From NCBI GenBank assembly GCA_947497085.1, contig CANMFE010000002.1:731462-795461 (forward strand): a stretch of DNA of 64,000 bases. Direction: 5' to 3'. The position numbers were made by a program, and so were the translations under genes. Source of the stretch: an uncultured Sphingomonadaceae bacterium (lineage in GTDB: Bacteria > Pseudomonadota > Alphaproteobacteria > Sphingomonadales > Sphingomonadaceae). Under the pieces are notes generated by a model. That model did no database searches. It was given only the letters and a program-made list of their open reading frames with translations, and was not told where the DNA came from. Positions within the stretch are counted from its first letter, which is position 1. Each line of letters starts with the position of its first letter. Below are positions 7,601-18,055 of the stretch, piece by piece.

Positions 7601-8998
7601 ATGCGTTTCCTGTTTGTTGATTTCAACGCCTATTTTGCGAGCGTTGAACAACATGACGATCCATCTATTCGCGGCAGGCCGGTGCTGGTCACACCGCTCG
7701 AATCCGAACATAGCGGCGCGATTGCGGCGAGTTATGAGGCCAAGGCTTATGGTATAAAGCGCGGCACGACCGTGAAAGAGGCGCGGCGGCTTTACCCTGG
7801 CATCATTGTGCGGCCCGCACGACATGACCGTTATGTTGCGGTGCATCATATGCTGATGCGCGAGATTGAACGGTATCTACCGATCCATCGCATCTGTTCG
7901 GTTGATGAATGCGTGTGCCGGCTCAACCCCGAAGAGGCGGATATTGCAGCGGCACGGGCCAAGGCGATGGAGATAAAGCGCGGCATTTACCGTAATGTTG
8001 GCCCCGCGCTGCGCTGCTCGATCGGGTTGGCGTCTTCCAGTCTGCTGGCAAAACTGGCGAGTGATTTGCAAAAACCCGATGGCCTGACGGTGATAGAGAC
8101 GGAGACATTACCCGAAGCGCTGGCTGACCTGCCACTGCGCGCAATACCGGGAGTGGGGGCGGGCATATCGCGGCGGTTGGAGCGTAGTGGCATCACGACA
8201 TTTACCCAGCTGTGGAATCTCCAGCCGAAGCGCGCCCGGGCGATCTGGAATTCGGTTAATGGGGAGAAATTCCTCTACGCGCTCAAGGGTTATGACATTC
8301 CCGACCTCACCGAAGTCAAAAAAGGCATGATCGGGCATAGCCGTGTGCTTTCCGGCGCGCATCGCAGCCCTCAGGGTGCGCGCATCGTGGCCCGGGCGTT
8401 GCTGCTCAAAGCCGCGAGCCGGCTGCGTCATACCGGCTATTATGCGGGTGCGATGACGGTATCGATGAAGCTCTATCCTGCCGGGCGGATTGCGCATGAA
8501 ATGCAGTTCCGCGCAACGCAGAACAGCTGGGTGTTCCTGAAAGAACTGAATGCAAATTGGGCGCGCATGATTGCCGCGCTGATACGGCAGGCGGAGCAGT
8601 CAAAATTGCGCGGCCCGGCAAATGACCACGGGGAGGGGCGTTACCGCCGGCAGGCACCGGCACTGTCACTGAAAAGCGTGACCGTGTATCTGCACCGCCT
8701 GCGTGATACACCGCCTGATCCAGACCTGTTCGTGCCAAAGGCGGCCGATCGGCGCGACACGGTAGAGGCCATGTTGTGGAACCGGATTGATGCGCTCAAC
8801 CGGCGATACGGAATGGAAACGGTGATGCCCGCTTCGCAAAAGGGGCTGGACCTCAATTATCTGGGCGTCAAAATCGCGTTTAGCCGGGTGCCCGATGCAT
8901 CCGAATTTGCCGACCGTGACGGTATTAAAAAGGCCGTGGGTGTTGACGAGTTCGCACATGAATCGCGGACGCAGAACCCGGCACGTTCATTATACTGA
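7601..8998 (+). CDS. Second Y-family DNA polymerase (UmuC/DinB-like)
   Basis: A 465-residue translesion polymerase distinct from DinB. The N terminus RFLFVDFNAYFASVEQ has the first metal-binding Asp and a Tyr at the steric-gate position, as in UmuC. The second catalytic pair is in SVDECVCRL at about residue 100. The helix-hairpin-helix region reads RAIPGVGAGISRRLERSGI, and a little-finger domain follows. The C-terminal ~100 residues (ending ESRTQNPARSLY) are longer than in DinB. Relatives in sphingomonads are often mislabelled type VI secretion ImpB, through the plasmid ImpB/MucB name. No ImuA or DnaE2 partner is nearby. The start is uncertain: ATG 7532 is also in frame, and neither has a good ribosome-binding site. 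An SOS box precedes it. Confidence 0.85.
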   Translation: MRFLFVDFNAYFASVEQHDDPSIRGRPVLVTPLESEHSGAIAASYEAKAYGIKRGTTVKEARRLYPGIIVRPARHDRYVAVHHMLMREIERYLPIHRICSVDECVCRLNPEEADIAAARAKAMEIKRGIYRNVGPALRCSIGLASSSLLAKLASDLQKPDGLTVIETETLPEALADLPLRAIPGVGAGISRRLERSGITTFTQLWNLQPKRARAIWNSVNGEKFLYALKGYDIPDLTEVKKGMIGHSRVLSGAHRSPQGARIVARALLLKAASRLRHTGYYAGAMTVSMKLYPAGRIAHEMQFRATQNSWVFLKELNANWARMIAALIRQAEQSKLRGPANDHGEGRYRRQAPALSLKSVTVYLHRLRDTPPDPDLFVPKAADRRDTVEAMLWNRIDALNRRYGMETVMPASQKGLDLNYLGVKIAFSRVPDASEFADRDGIKKAVGVDEFAHESRTQNPARSLY

Positions 8999-9012
8999 TG
9001 CTGCCCCTGTGC

Positions 9013-9492
9013 TTACCAGTCCGGCGCTTCAGGGCCACCGCGCTGCATGTCGGCGAGCCGCCGCCGCACCGCTTGCGATGTGTGGGCGGGCAGGGCATCC
9101 AGTGCGAAAAAGCGCGCTTCCAATATTTCGCGGCCATCGGCTTTGGGCGTGTCATGTGTGCGCGCTGTATATACATGCACATGGTTCTGCGCGCCGCGGC
9201 TGGTGTCCAGATATTCGCCCAGCAGCTTTACGTCACATGCGGTGCAGCCGGTTTCCTCGCACAATTCGCGCACGGCGGCATCCTGCGGGTCTTCGCCGCG
9301 ATGTACCCCGCCGCCCGGCAGCATGTAAAGATGGCTTTTGCCATAGCTATGCCGGATCAGCAGCAGTTCGCCCGTATCATTAAACGCCATGATTTTTGCG
9401 CCATACAGCGCCGGCTTTGCAATATGCCAATAGGCGAGCCGCAATTGCTGCGCGATGCGATAGGCAAAATGGATGGGTTTTATCGAATGCAT
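9013..9492 (-). CDS. Nudix hydrolase
   Basis: A 159-residue nucleotide or diphosphate hydrolase. The full Nudix box Gx5Ex7REUxEExGU is present as GGVHRGEDPQDAAVRELCEE followed by TG, giving the Mg2+-binding helix. The sequence before it (MAFNDTGELLLIRHSYGKSH) is a standard Nudix first strand. The substrate cannot be deduced; such proteins range from MutT-like sanitisers to ADP-ribose hydrolases. It is transcribed toward the Y-family polymerase gene and divergently from tag, with a 62-base spacer that must hold both promoters. Its place among DNA-repair genes makes a nucleotide-pool role plausible, but this is inference. Confidence 0.9.
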   Translation of the reverse strand: MHSIKPIHFAYRIAQQLRLAYWHIAKPALYGAKIMAFNDTGELLLIRHSYGKSHLYMLPGGGVHRGEDPQDAAVRELCEETGCTACDVKLLGEYLDTSRGAQNHVHVYTARTHDTPKADGREILEARFFALDALPAHTSQAVRRRLADMQRGGPEAPDW

Positions 9493-9554
9493 GACGCTTC
9501 ACTTGTTGAACGAGAAACCAGCCTAGCATAGGTCAAGGCAAAGGAGAGAGATAA

Positions 9555-10133
9555 ATGATCAAGGGTACGGACGGGAAAACGCGCTGTTTTGGCGGCGCTC
9601 CGGGCAAGGAATTCTATGCCGATTACCATGACCATGAATGGGCTGTGCCATGCCATGATGACCACAAACTGTTCGAGATGCTGATTCTGGAAGGCGCGCA
9701 GGCGGGGTTAAGCTGGGAGACTGTGCTGAAAAAACGCGAAGGATATCGCGCTGCCTTTCACGGGTTCGATATCGCCAAAGTGGCAACCATGACAGATGAT
9801 GAACTGGAGGGGCTACGCGATAACCCTGATATTATCCGTAACAGGCTCAAAATCCATTCAGTACGCAAGAATGCACGGGTATTTATGGAAATGCAGGAAG
9901 AATTTGGATCGTTTGACGCGTGGCTATGGGGTCATGTGGATGGCAAAACCATCGATAATCGCGGCCGGGGCTGGAGCGATATACCGGTCTCTACCCCGAT
10001 AAGTGATGCCATATCGAAAGCACTTAAAAAACGGGGCATGAGCTTTGTCGGGACGACGATCATCTATGCCTATATGCAGGCAGTGGGCATGGTGAACGAC
10101 CATGCGAAGGGATGCTGGAAAAGCGTGGATTAA
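9555..10133 (+). CDS. tag: DNA-3-methyladenine glycosylase I
   Basis: Removes 3-methyladenine from alkylated DNA to start base-excision repair. At 192 residues it has the family length. Tag signatures are the N-terminal RCFGG...YHDHEWAVP block with the zinc-binding Cys, the FEMLILEGAQAGLSWETVL helix with the catalytic-pocket Glu, and the C-terminal KKRGMSFVGTTIIYAYMQA plus NDHAKGC with the remaining zinc ligands. A GGAGAGAG site precedes the ATG. It sits in the dinB, Y-polymerase and Nudix neighbourhood. I did not find a LexA box in its short upstream region. Identification is firm. Confidence 0.95.
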   Translation: MIKGTDGKTRCFGGAPGKEFYADYHDHEWAVPCHDDHKLFEMLILEGAQAGLSWETVLKKREGYRAAFHGFDIAKVATMTDDELEGLRDNPDIIRNRLKIHSVRKNARVFMEMQEEFGSFDAWLWGHVDGKTIDNRGRGWSDIPVSTPISDAISKALKKRGMSFVGTTIIYAYMQAVGMVNDHAKGCWKSVD

Positions 10134-10375
10134 TGCGAATGGCCGGGCAGGACGCTGCCGCTGCGCGATGGATGCAGCAGTGCCAGTGCCCGGTCTGAAT
10201 GGCAATGCGCCATGCCCGCCATAGAGACAGCGTAATGCACGCCGCGCTTGCCGTTTTCGGTGGCCCCCATGATGGTGCCGACACAAATTCCGGCGGTAAG
10301 TATTGCGCCAAGCACAACACCGTTGCGGATCAGCCGGAATCGGGGAAGCGAGGGCATTGTGAATTGTATCGACAT
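10130..10375 (-). CDS. Small membrane or exported protein of unknown function
   Basis: An 81-residue frame with one hydrophobic segment (GVVLGAILTAGICVGTIMG) near the N terminus and a conserved-looking tail (LHPSRSGSVLPGHSH). I chose the ATG at 10375 because GGAG lies five bases upstream; the frame remains open to 10408. It converges on tag, with a four-base overlap of the stop codons. I do not recognise a family. The ribosome-binding site and membrane segment favour a real gene, but size leaves doubt. Confidence 0.5.
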   Translation of the reverse strand: MSIQFTMPSLPRFRLIRNGVVLGAILTAGICVGTIMGATENGKRGVHYAVSMAGMAHCHSDRALALLHPSRSGSVLPGHSH

Positions 10376-10679
10376 GCAGACTCCACTTTCATCCTCAAGC
10401 GTCGGCACCCAGGGGTAATGCGGGTTACCAAGAATGACGCTACGGAAATTGGCGCGCGCAGGTCAATGCATGCAGACCGGATTTTCGGCCAACGGTCATA
10501 TCCGTTCTACCAAATGGCGACTTTCCTGCCCCGCTGATCGCTGGCAGTACATCGCACATGTTTCACAGTGGCTAACATATCCCGGATAAATCGCTCCACC
10601 CGAAGCAGCGCGCAAAGAAAAAGGTTATGGTAGGAATAAGCCTGAATCTTGCACTATGGCCATGCGTTTATAGCTCCGA
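10376..10679. other. Gene-free spacer
   Basis: I find no convincing gene in these 304 bases. A short dyad GGTAA/TTACC at about 10415-10430 lies in the leader of the small minus-strand gene and could be a hairpin or operator. The fasciclin gene ends at the right edge. Nothing here folds into an obvious tRNA. Confidence 0.5.
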
Positions 10680-11258
10680 CTAACCAAGAGGTGGAATTAT
10701 CCCATCCAGAATATGGATGACGCCATTGCTGGCACGAACAGAATTGCCGGACAGGCTGGCCGTATCGTCTCCGCCACTACCTATGGTAATGCCCTTGCCG
10801 CCCTTGCCGCCCTTGCCCAAGATCAGGTTACCACCATTCATATTGGCGATGGTAACCGTGCCTTCACTGTTTTCAATTGCAGTCGCAATATCTGCATCTC
10901 CAAGTGCACCCGGAGCGATATGGTTGCGCAACATAGCGATTAGCTCAGGGCGGCCTTCCTCGCTTTTCAGGGCTTCCATCTGTTCGATTCCTGCCGCTTC
11001 AAAAGCGCTGTCAGATGGCAGGAAAAGCGTATAGGCGGCCTCGCCCTCCAGAATGTCATCAAGCCCTGCCGATGCCAGCAGCGATGCAGCCGTTGACAGA
11101 TTGTCCAGGTTGCCTACAGCCTGCCCCATATGCCCGTCAGTCACCGTCATGGCGGCTGACTCTTGTGGCTCCGATGCATCCGTTTTTTCCGCCTGCTGGC
11201 AGGCGGAAAGCAGGACAAGGGAGGATATGGCGGCTATTGCCGCAATACGCGTTTTCAT
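10680..11258 (-). CDS. Fasciclin-domain lipoprotein
   Basis: A 192-residue predicted lipoprotein. The lipobox LSAC follows a short hydrophobic signal (MKTRIAAIAAISSLVLLSAC), so the mature protein is anchored to a membrane by Cys20. A single FAS1 domain follows, with the H1-like motif YTLFLPSDSAFEAAGIEQM and the H2-like C-terminal motif NGVIHILDGIIPP. A glycine- and lysine-rich insert (GKGGKGGKG) sits before H2. FAS1 domains mediate adhesion or protein-protein contacts; bacterial single-domain members are mostly uncharacterised. It lies 18 bases after the next minus-strand gene (11277-12242), so the two are probably co-transcribed. Confidence 0.9.
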   Translation of the reverse strand: MKTRIAAIAAISSLVLLSACQQAEKTDASEPQESAAMTVTDGHMGQAVGNLDNLSTAASLLASAGLDDILEGEAAYTLFLPSDSAFEAAGIEQMEALKSEEGRPELIAMLRNHIAPGALGDADIATAIENSEGTVTIANMNGGNLILGKGGKGGKGITIGSGGDDTASLSGNSVRASNGVIHILDGIIPPLG

Positions 11259-11276
11259 GGCTATGTTTCCTTTGTG

Positions 11277-12242
11277 TTAGATCAGCAGTTCAATGGCCGC
11301 TGCAACCAACCGGGTTTTGGGGTCGATCCTGTATACATAGCCGTCGCTATAGCGGTAATGTGCCTCTGGCGTGTCACGATACTGGTCGCGATAGCGGTAA
11401 GGGACATTATATACATCATAGCCTACCGGCATGGCACGACCCACCTCGAAATCATTGCCTGTGAGCAATCCAGCAATACCCATGATGGCCTGATCCTTGG
11501 GATCCACACGGAAAATCGTGCGGTCAGCATAGCGGTAGCCATAATCATCACCACGGCCATAATAGCTCTGATAATAGGTCGGAACGCGGTAATTATCGTA
11601 AGCTGATGGCCATTGTTTTCCGCCAAAAAGTGCACCACCCACTAATGGGAGAATGGCATTGGCGAGCTTGCTGCCGGTATCTATCCGGTAAGCATAGCCG
11701 TTTGAATAATAGTAATTCCCATCGCGGAAGCGGGGGTAATATCCAAGATAGCGGCTGGCCGGGTCACGGCCCAGTTTTTTTGCCTGTCCTGGTGGCAGGC
11801 AGCCGTTGCGCTTTTTGGCAAGTCCCGGAGGGCAGTCATTCAGTGCATAGCGGCGATCATAATCGCCATACCCCTTGCCGAAGCGGAAGCGGCCGTCTTC
11901 GCGGACATAAAATATGTCACGTACGTCCTTGCCGTCACGTGCGGCGCGGCCAGAAGCGGGATTGGCGGCGTTTTTCTTGCCATTATTCTTAATAGACTTC
12001 CCGGTATATGCTTTTTCACCCGCCTTGCGTGCCTGGGCTTTTGCAGATTTGCCCTTATCCGGTCTGTCAATGGCCTTGCGGGCAGCTTTTGCATTTTTAT
12101 TTCCCGTTTTGCCGGAGTGTTTTTGCACTTTATGATTGGCCGACGCTGCAGGTTTGTCTTTGCCTTTCCCGTTGCCCTGCGCAAGGGCAGGCGCACCAAG
12201 GGCCATGGAAATTGCTGCGGTCGCGAATAATATATGTCGCAT
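11277..12242 (-). CDS. Exported lysine-rich protein with three repeated Tyr-rich motifs
   Basis: A 321-residue protein with a signal peptide ending APALA. Residues about 22-105 are strongly basic and low-complexity (Lys, Ala, Gly, Asn). The remainder is Tyr/Arg/Gly-rich and contains three copies of a motif of the form (Y/R)Y-x-(D/N)GYxYRIDPKT: YYYSNGYAYRID, YRYADRTIFRVDPKD and YRYSDGYVYRIDPKTRL, each followed by a hydrophobic stretch. Between them is CPPGLAKKRNGCLPPGQAKK, a Cys-Pro-Pro-Gly element also seen in RcnB-type and other exported sphingomonad proteins. The start has a GGGAG site. Function unknown; an envelope-associated, nucleic-acid- or polyanion-binding role would fit the charge, but this is a guess. 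Confidence 0.65.
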   Translation of the reverse strand: MRHILFATAAISMALGAPALAQGNGKGKDKPAASANHKVQKHSGKTGNKNAKAARKAIDRPDKGKSAKAQARKAGEKAYTGKSIKNNGKKNAANPASGRAARDGKDVRDIFYVREDGRFRFGKGYGDYDRRYALNDCPPGLAKKRNGCLPPGQAKKLGRDPASRYLGYYPRFRDGNYYYSNGYAYRIDTGSKLANAILPLVGGALFGGKQWPSAYDNYRVPTYYQSYYGRGDDYGYRYADRTIFRVDPKDQAIMGIAGLLTGNDFEVGRAMPVGYDVYNVPYRYRDQYRDTPEAHYRYSDGYVYRIDPKTRLVAAAIELLI

Positions 12243-12426
12243 AGTTGCTCTCCCGATATGCTACATTAAATGGTAAAGTAACAGATATGCTCCGCCTGAG
12301 GGTGTAAAATTGCGGAAAACCAGCTGACGGGCGAGGCAGTGTATTAAGGGTAGCAACCTGTACTTAATCTGAATTCTTGCCAGCACCGGGTTGATGCTTA
12401 AGGAGTGGCTATGCAGTCACGGTGCG

Positions 12427-15015
<2,589 letters not shown>

Positions 15016-15106
15016 TTATGATTATATTTCAATGGCTTTTGGTGTTTACGGCTTGCGCTTGCATGTGGAAAACATGTACTGCGCGAAATGATGGGAGCAA
15101 AAGGAA

Positions 15107-15469
15107 ATGAAAAAAGTAAATTTTACCGATGCTTTCGCGCAAATCGGCGAATATTGGCAGCCGCATATTGCGGGGTCGGTCAATGATGCGCACGTGAAAC
15201 TGGCCAAGTTTTCCGGCAAGTTTGACTGGCATCATCATGACAATGAAGACGAGCTGTTCCTGGTGGTCAAAGGGAAGCTCCGCATGGGTCTGCGCGACGG
15301 GGATATTGATCTGGATGAAGGTGAAATGCTTATCGTGCCGCACGGCGTGGAGCATTGCCCCGAAGCGCTGGACGGTGAATGTCATGTGCTGATGCTGGAG
15401 CCGAAGACTACGCTCAATACCGGCAATATTGTCAATGAGCGTACCGTGACGGAGTTGAAAAAGATATAG
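15107..15469 (+). CDS. Cupin-domain protein
   Basis: A 120-residue single-domain cupin. Motif 1 is seen as DWHHHDNEDELFLVVKGKL, with two or three metal-binding His and a Glu, and motif 2 as IVPHGVEHCPEAL with the last His. The small beta-barrel probably binds a divalent metal. Substrates of this class are diverse (isomerases, dioxygenases, sugar binding) and cannot be named here. The start has a GGAGCAAAAGGAAATG context with a strong purine-rich site. It is divergent from gyrB, with a 154-base intergenic region. Confidence 0.88.
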   Translation: MKKVNFTDAFAQIGEYWQPHIAGSVNDAHVKLAKFSGKFDWHHHDNEDELFLVVKGKLRMGLRDGDIDLDEGEMLIVPHGVEHCPEALDGECHVLMLEPKTTLNTGNIVNERTVTELKKI

Positions 15470-15475
15470 GCTACC

Positions 15476-15713
15476 GGCTTTTTGTGGCTCACTCTCGTTC
15501 GCAAGACGGCACCAGCCCGCTCCCCCTCCCAACCTCCCGATATACTAGCGGGTTACATTATCGGGAGGTTGGGAGGGGGAGCGGGCTGGTGCCGCGTTCC
15601 CGCAGGCTTTTCGCGCAAGCGAAAAATAGCCGTGAGGGAGAAAGCACTATGCCTGTACCGTCATATACCCGAGAGGGCATAAAAGAATAACGTGAGTGAG
15701 AGTTAAAGTTTCC
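15476..15713. repeat. Non-coding element B with a 35-bp perfect inverted repeat
   Basis: The spacer between the cupin gene and guaA begins GCTTTTTGTGGCTCACTCTC and ends in GTGAGTGAGAGTTAAAGTTT, resembling the ends of element A. Within it, 15508-15542 and 15559-15593 are perfect 35-base inverted copies (left arm starts GGCACCAGCCCGCTCCCCCT) around a 16-base loop. To the right, TCGCGCAAGCGA at 15611-15622 and CCGTGAGGGAGAAAG at 15630-15644 match the core of element A. Nothing in 15470-15818 looks like a gene. The long stem is far larger than a normal terminator. Confidence 0.7.
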
Positions 15714-15728
15714 GCTCACCCTGAGCGG
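15712..15728. repeat. Short perfect hairpin upstream of guaA
   Basis: CCGCTCA (15712-15718), loop CCC, TGAGCGG (15722-15728). It lies in the leader of guaA and partly resembles a degenerate REP unit (CACCCTGAGC core). It could act in the mRNA leader; I cannot tell. Confidence 0.4.
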
Positions 15729-15818
15729 AGTAGGGGTCTGTTTTGCTAGACCATGTTTAACCAAAATATCCATACACCCACTGGACTCTCACGGCCACTC
15801 AAACTATCGCATGGGCGC

Positions 15819-17411
15819 ATGAGCAGCACCGCATTATCCTCCGAACTTGCAGCCCCGCAAAACGGGCCTGAATCCATTCTCATCATCGATTTCGGCAGTC
15901 AGGTGACGCAGCTGATCGCGCGGCGCGTGCGTGAGGCCGGTGTCTATAGCGAAATTGCCCCGTTCACAAGTGCGGAGGAGGCATTCCACCGGATGCAGCC
16001 CAAGGGCATTATCCTTTCCGGTGGCCCGGCATCAGTGACTGACGCGGATAGCCCGCGTGCGCCCGATATCGTGTTCGAAAGCGGCGTGCCAGTGCTGGGC
16101 ATCTGTTACGGGCAGCAGGTGATGATGGAGCAACTGGGCGGCAGCGTCATTGGCGGTGACAGCGGCGAATTTGGCCGTGCCTTTATTGATATCAGACAGC
16201 GCTGCACGCTGTTTGACGGGCTGTGGCAGGAAAGCGAGAGCCATCAGGTGTGGATGAGCCATGGCGACAAGGTCGATACGCTCGCGCCTGATTTTAAGGT
16301 CGTGGCGACATCTGCGGGCGCGCCCTTTGCGGTGATCGCCAATGAAGAGCGCCGCTATTATGGCACGCAGTTCCATCCCGAGGTGGTGCATACGCCCGAT
16401 GGCGGTAAGCTGGTTGCCAATTTTGTGCGCCATGTTTGCGGCTGTGCGGGCGATTGGACCATGGCCGAATTCCGCAAGACCAAAATCGCTGAAATTCGTG
16501 CGCAGGTCGGCGACGGCAAAGTGATTTGCGGGCTTTCCGGAGGCGTGGATAGCGCGGTCGCGGCGGTGCTGATCCACGAAGCGATCGGCGAGCAGCTCAC
16601 CTGTGTATTTGTCGATCATGGCCTGATGCGGCAGGGTGAAGCGGATGAAGTCGTGCGGTTGTTCAGGGGGCATTATCATATCCCGCTGGTGCATGTGAGC
16701 GCGGAGACTTTGTTCCTCAATGGCTTGAAGGGTGAGACCGACCCTGAAAAGAAACGCAAGTTTATCGGCAAGACATTTATCGACGTGTTTGAGGACGAAG
16801 CGAAGAAGATTGGCGGGGCTGAGTTTTTGGCGCAGGGCACGCTCTATCCTGACGTGATTGAAAGCGTGAGCTTTACCGGCGGGCCGAGCGTCACCATTAA
16901 GTCGCACCACAATGTCGGCGGGCTTCCCGAGCGTATGAATATGAAATTGGTAGAGCCGCTTAGAGAGCTTTTTAAAGATGAAGTCAGAGATTTGGGCCGT
17001 GAGCTTGGCTTGCCTGGCATCTTTGTCGGGCGGCATCCATTCCCGGGGCCGGGCCTTGCGATCCGCATTCCGGGCGAAGTCACGAAAGAGCGCTGCGATA
17101 TCCTGCGAAAGGCAGATGCTATCTATCTGGAAGAAATCCGCAATGCAGGACTGTACGATGCAATCTGGCAGGCATTCGCGGTGCTTCTCCCCGTCAAGAC
17201 AGTCGGCGTGATGGGTGATCACCGTACCTATGACAGCGTATGCGGCCTGCGCGCAGTCACCAGCACAGATGGCATGACCGCGGATGTCTATCCGTTCGAC
17301 GCCGCCTTCCTGACCCGTACCGCCACGCGCATTGTCAACGAAGTCAAAGGCATCAACCGCGTGGTCTATGACTATACCAGCAAACCGCCGGGCACGATCG
17401 AGTGGGAATAG
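15819..17411 (+). CDS. guaA: GMP synthase (glutamine-hydrolysing)
   Basis: Converts XMP, ATP and glutamine to GMP, the last step of guanine nucleotide synthesis. The class I glutamine amidotransferase domain has the nucleophile in [10 protein letters not shown] and the His-Glu pair in FHPEVVHT. The ATP-pyrophosphatase domain has the PP-loop [14 protein letters not shown]. The C-terminal dimerisation domain ends [17 protein letters not shown], the expected GuaA terminus. I prefer ATG 15819 (MSSTALSSE), about 530 residues. The frame is open to ATG 15753, but those 22 residues lie beyond the conserved core. No purine riboswitch is evident upstream; a hairpin and element B occupy the leader. Confidence 0.96.
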   Translation: MSSTALSSELAAPQNGPESILIIDFGSQVTQLIARRVREAGVYSEIAPFTSAEEAFHRMQPKGIILSGGPASVTDADSPRAPDIVFESGVPVLGICYGQQVMMEQLGGSVIGGDSGEFGRAFIDIRQRCTLFDGLWQESESHQVWMSHGDKVDTLAPDFKVVATSAGAPFAVIANEERRYYGTQFHPEVVHTPDGGKLVANFVRHVCGCAGDWTMAEFRKTKIAEIRAQVGDGKVICGLSGGVDSAVAAVLIHEAIGEQLTCVFVDHGLMRQGEADEVVRLFRGHYHIPLVHVSAETLFLNGLKGETDPEKKRKFIGKTFIDVFEDEAKKIGGAEFLAQGTLYPDVIESVSFTGGPSVTIKSHHNVGGLPERMNMKLVEPLRELFKDEVRDLGRELGLPGIFVGRHPFPGPGLAIRIPGEVTKERCDILRKADAIYLEEIRNAGLYDAIWQAFAVLLPVKTVGVMGDHRTYDSVCGLRAVTSTDGMTADVYPFDAAFLTRTATRIVNEVKGINRVVYDYTSKPPGTIEWE

Positions 17412-17506
17412 GCCCCGCCTTTCAAACTCCCATGCATGATTGATCTTGTGCGCCTGCATTAATGCAAAAGCGGTAAAGCATAGCAAATTCATCTTGCATG
17501 TACATG

Positions 17507-17538
17507 TTATACAACATATTGTACAATATGTTGTATAA
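17507..17538. promoter_or_regulatory. 32-bp perfect palindrome, likely MarR operator
   Basis: Positions 17507-17522 (TTATACAACATATTGT) are the exact reverse complement of 17523-17538. The palindrome lies 16 bases before the marR start codon and is AT-rich, with TTGTACAA at its centre. Such symmetry directly before a MarR gene is the expected place for autoregulatory binding. No T-run follows it, so it is not a terminator for guaA. The -10 region of the marR-peptidase promoter probably falls inside it. Confidence 0.75.
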
Positions 17539-17554
17539 TAATGGGAGTCGCTAC

Positions 17555-18031
17555 ATGTCCTCATCAAGATTTTATGACAGTAGGCAGGTCAACAAAGCCT
17601 ATTTTGGCAAAAAAGCTGCGGACTTGGTAGATTTGATAGCCCTTCAGGCCGCAGTCGTTTATCAGCAACGCGGCATGGTTTTTCCTGTCGTCACTTCCTC
17701 GACGCTTGATTACCTGGCTCGCCACGATGGCGTTTCGGCGGCAGATGTAGCTCAGGCACTTGAACATCCGCATCAGTTGATCACGCAGCGCATAGCTGGC
17801 CTGGAAAAGCTGCATCTGGTGGAACGACATACAGACCCTGATGATGGCCGCCGCCTGCTGGTTCGTTTGACTCCAAAAGGCCGTAAACAGGCTGAATTGC
17901 TTGAGGATTATATAGCTGCATCGACAAAGGCAGTGGACGATTTATTTGCTGAAATCGATTCTGACCTATCAGCAGTGATTGATAGAGCGATCCTGGCGCT
18001 CAAGCAGCGGCCTTTTTCTGACAGATTTTAA
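17555..18031 (+). CDS. MarR-family transcriptional regulator
   Basis: A 158-residue winged-helix regulator. The recognition-helix region reads GVSAADVAQALEHPHQLITQRIAGLEKLHLVER and the wing TDPDDGRRLLVRLTPKGRKQ, both standard for MarR. It is expected to act as a dimer on palindromic DNA, and a 32-bp perfect palindrome lies just upstream. The ATG at 17555 has GGGAG at a good distance; upstream in-frame ATGs would place the palindrome within coding sequence. The S9 peptidase gene starts 24 bases after the stop, so the pair is probably one transcription unit. The inducing ligand is unknown. Confidence 0.88.
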   Translation: MSSSRFYDSRQVNKAYFGKKAADLVDLIALQAAVVYQQRGMVFPVVTSSTLDYLARHDGVSAADVAQALEHPHQLITQRIAGLEKLHLVERHTDPDDGRRLLVRLTPKGRKQAELLEDYIAASTKAVDDLFAEIDSDLSAVIDRAILALKQRPFSDRF

Positions 18032-18055
18032 CACATACTCAAAGGAGAGCGAGCG

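Noticed and set aside
7601..8998. Type VI secretion protein ImpB
   Set aside because: The sequence is a Y-family polymerase with intact catalytic residues; the secretion name comes from a symbol clash.
10440..10540. tRNA-like sequence with a GTTCTACC segment
   Set aside because: No acceptor, anticodon and T stems can be paired into a cloverleaf.
17507..17538. Terminator of guaA
   Set aside because: The palindrome is AT-rich, lacks a loop and a T-run, and lies immediately before a MarR start codon.
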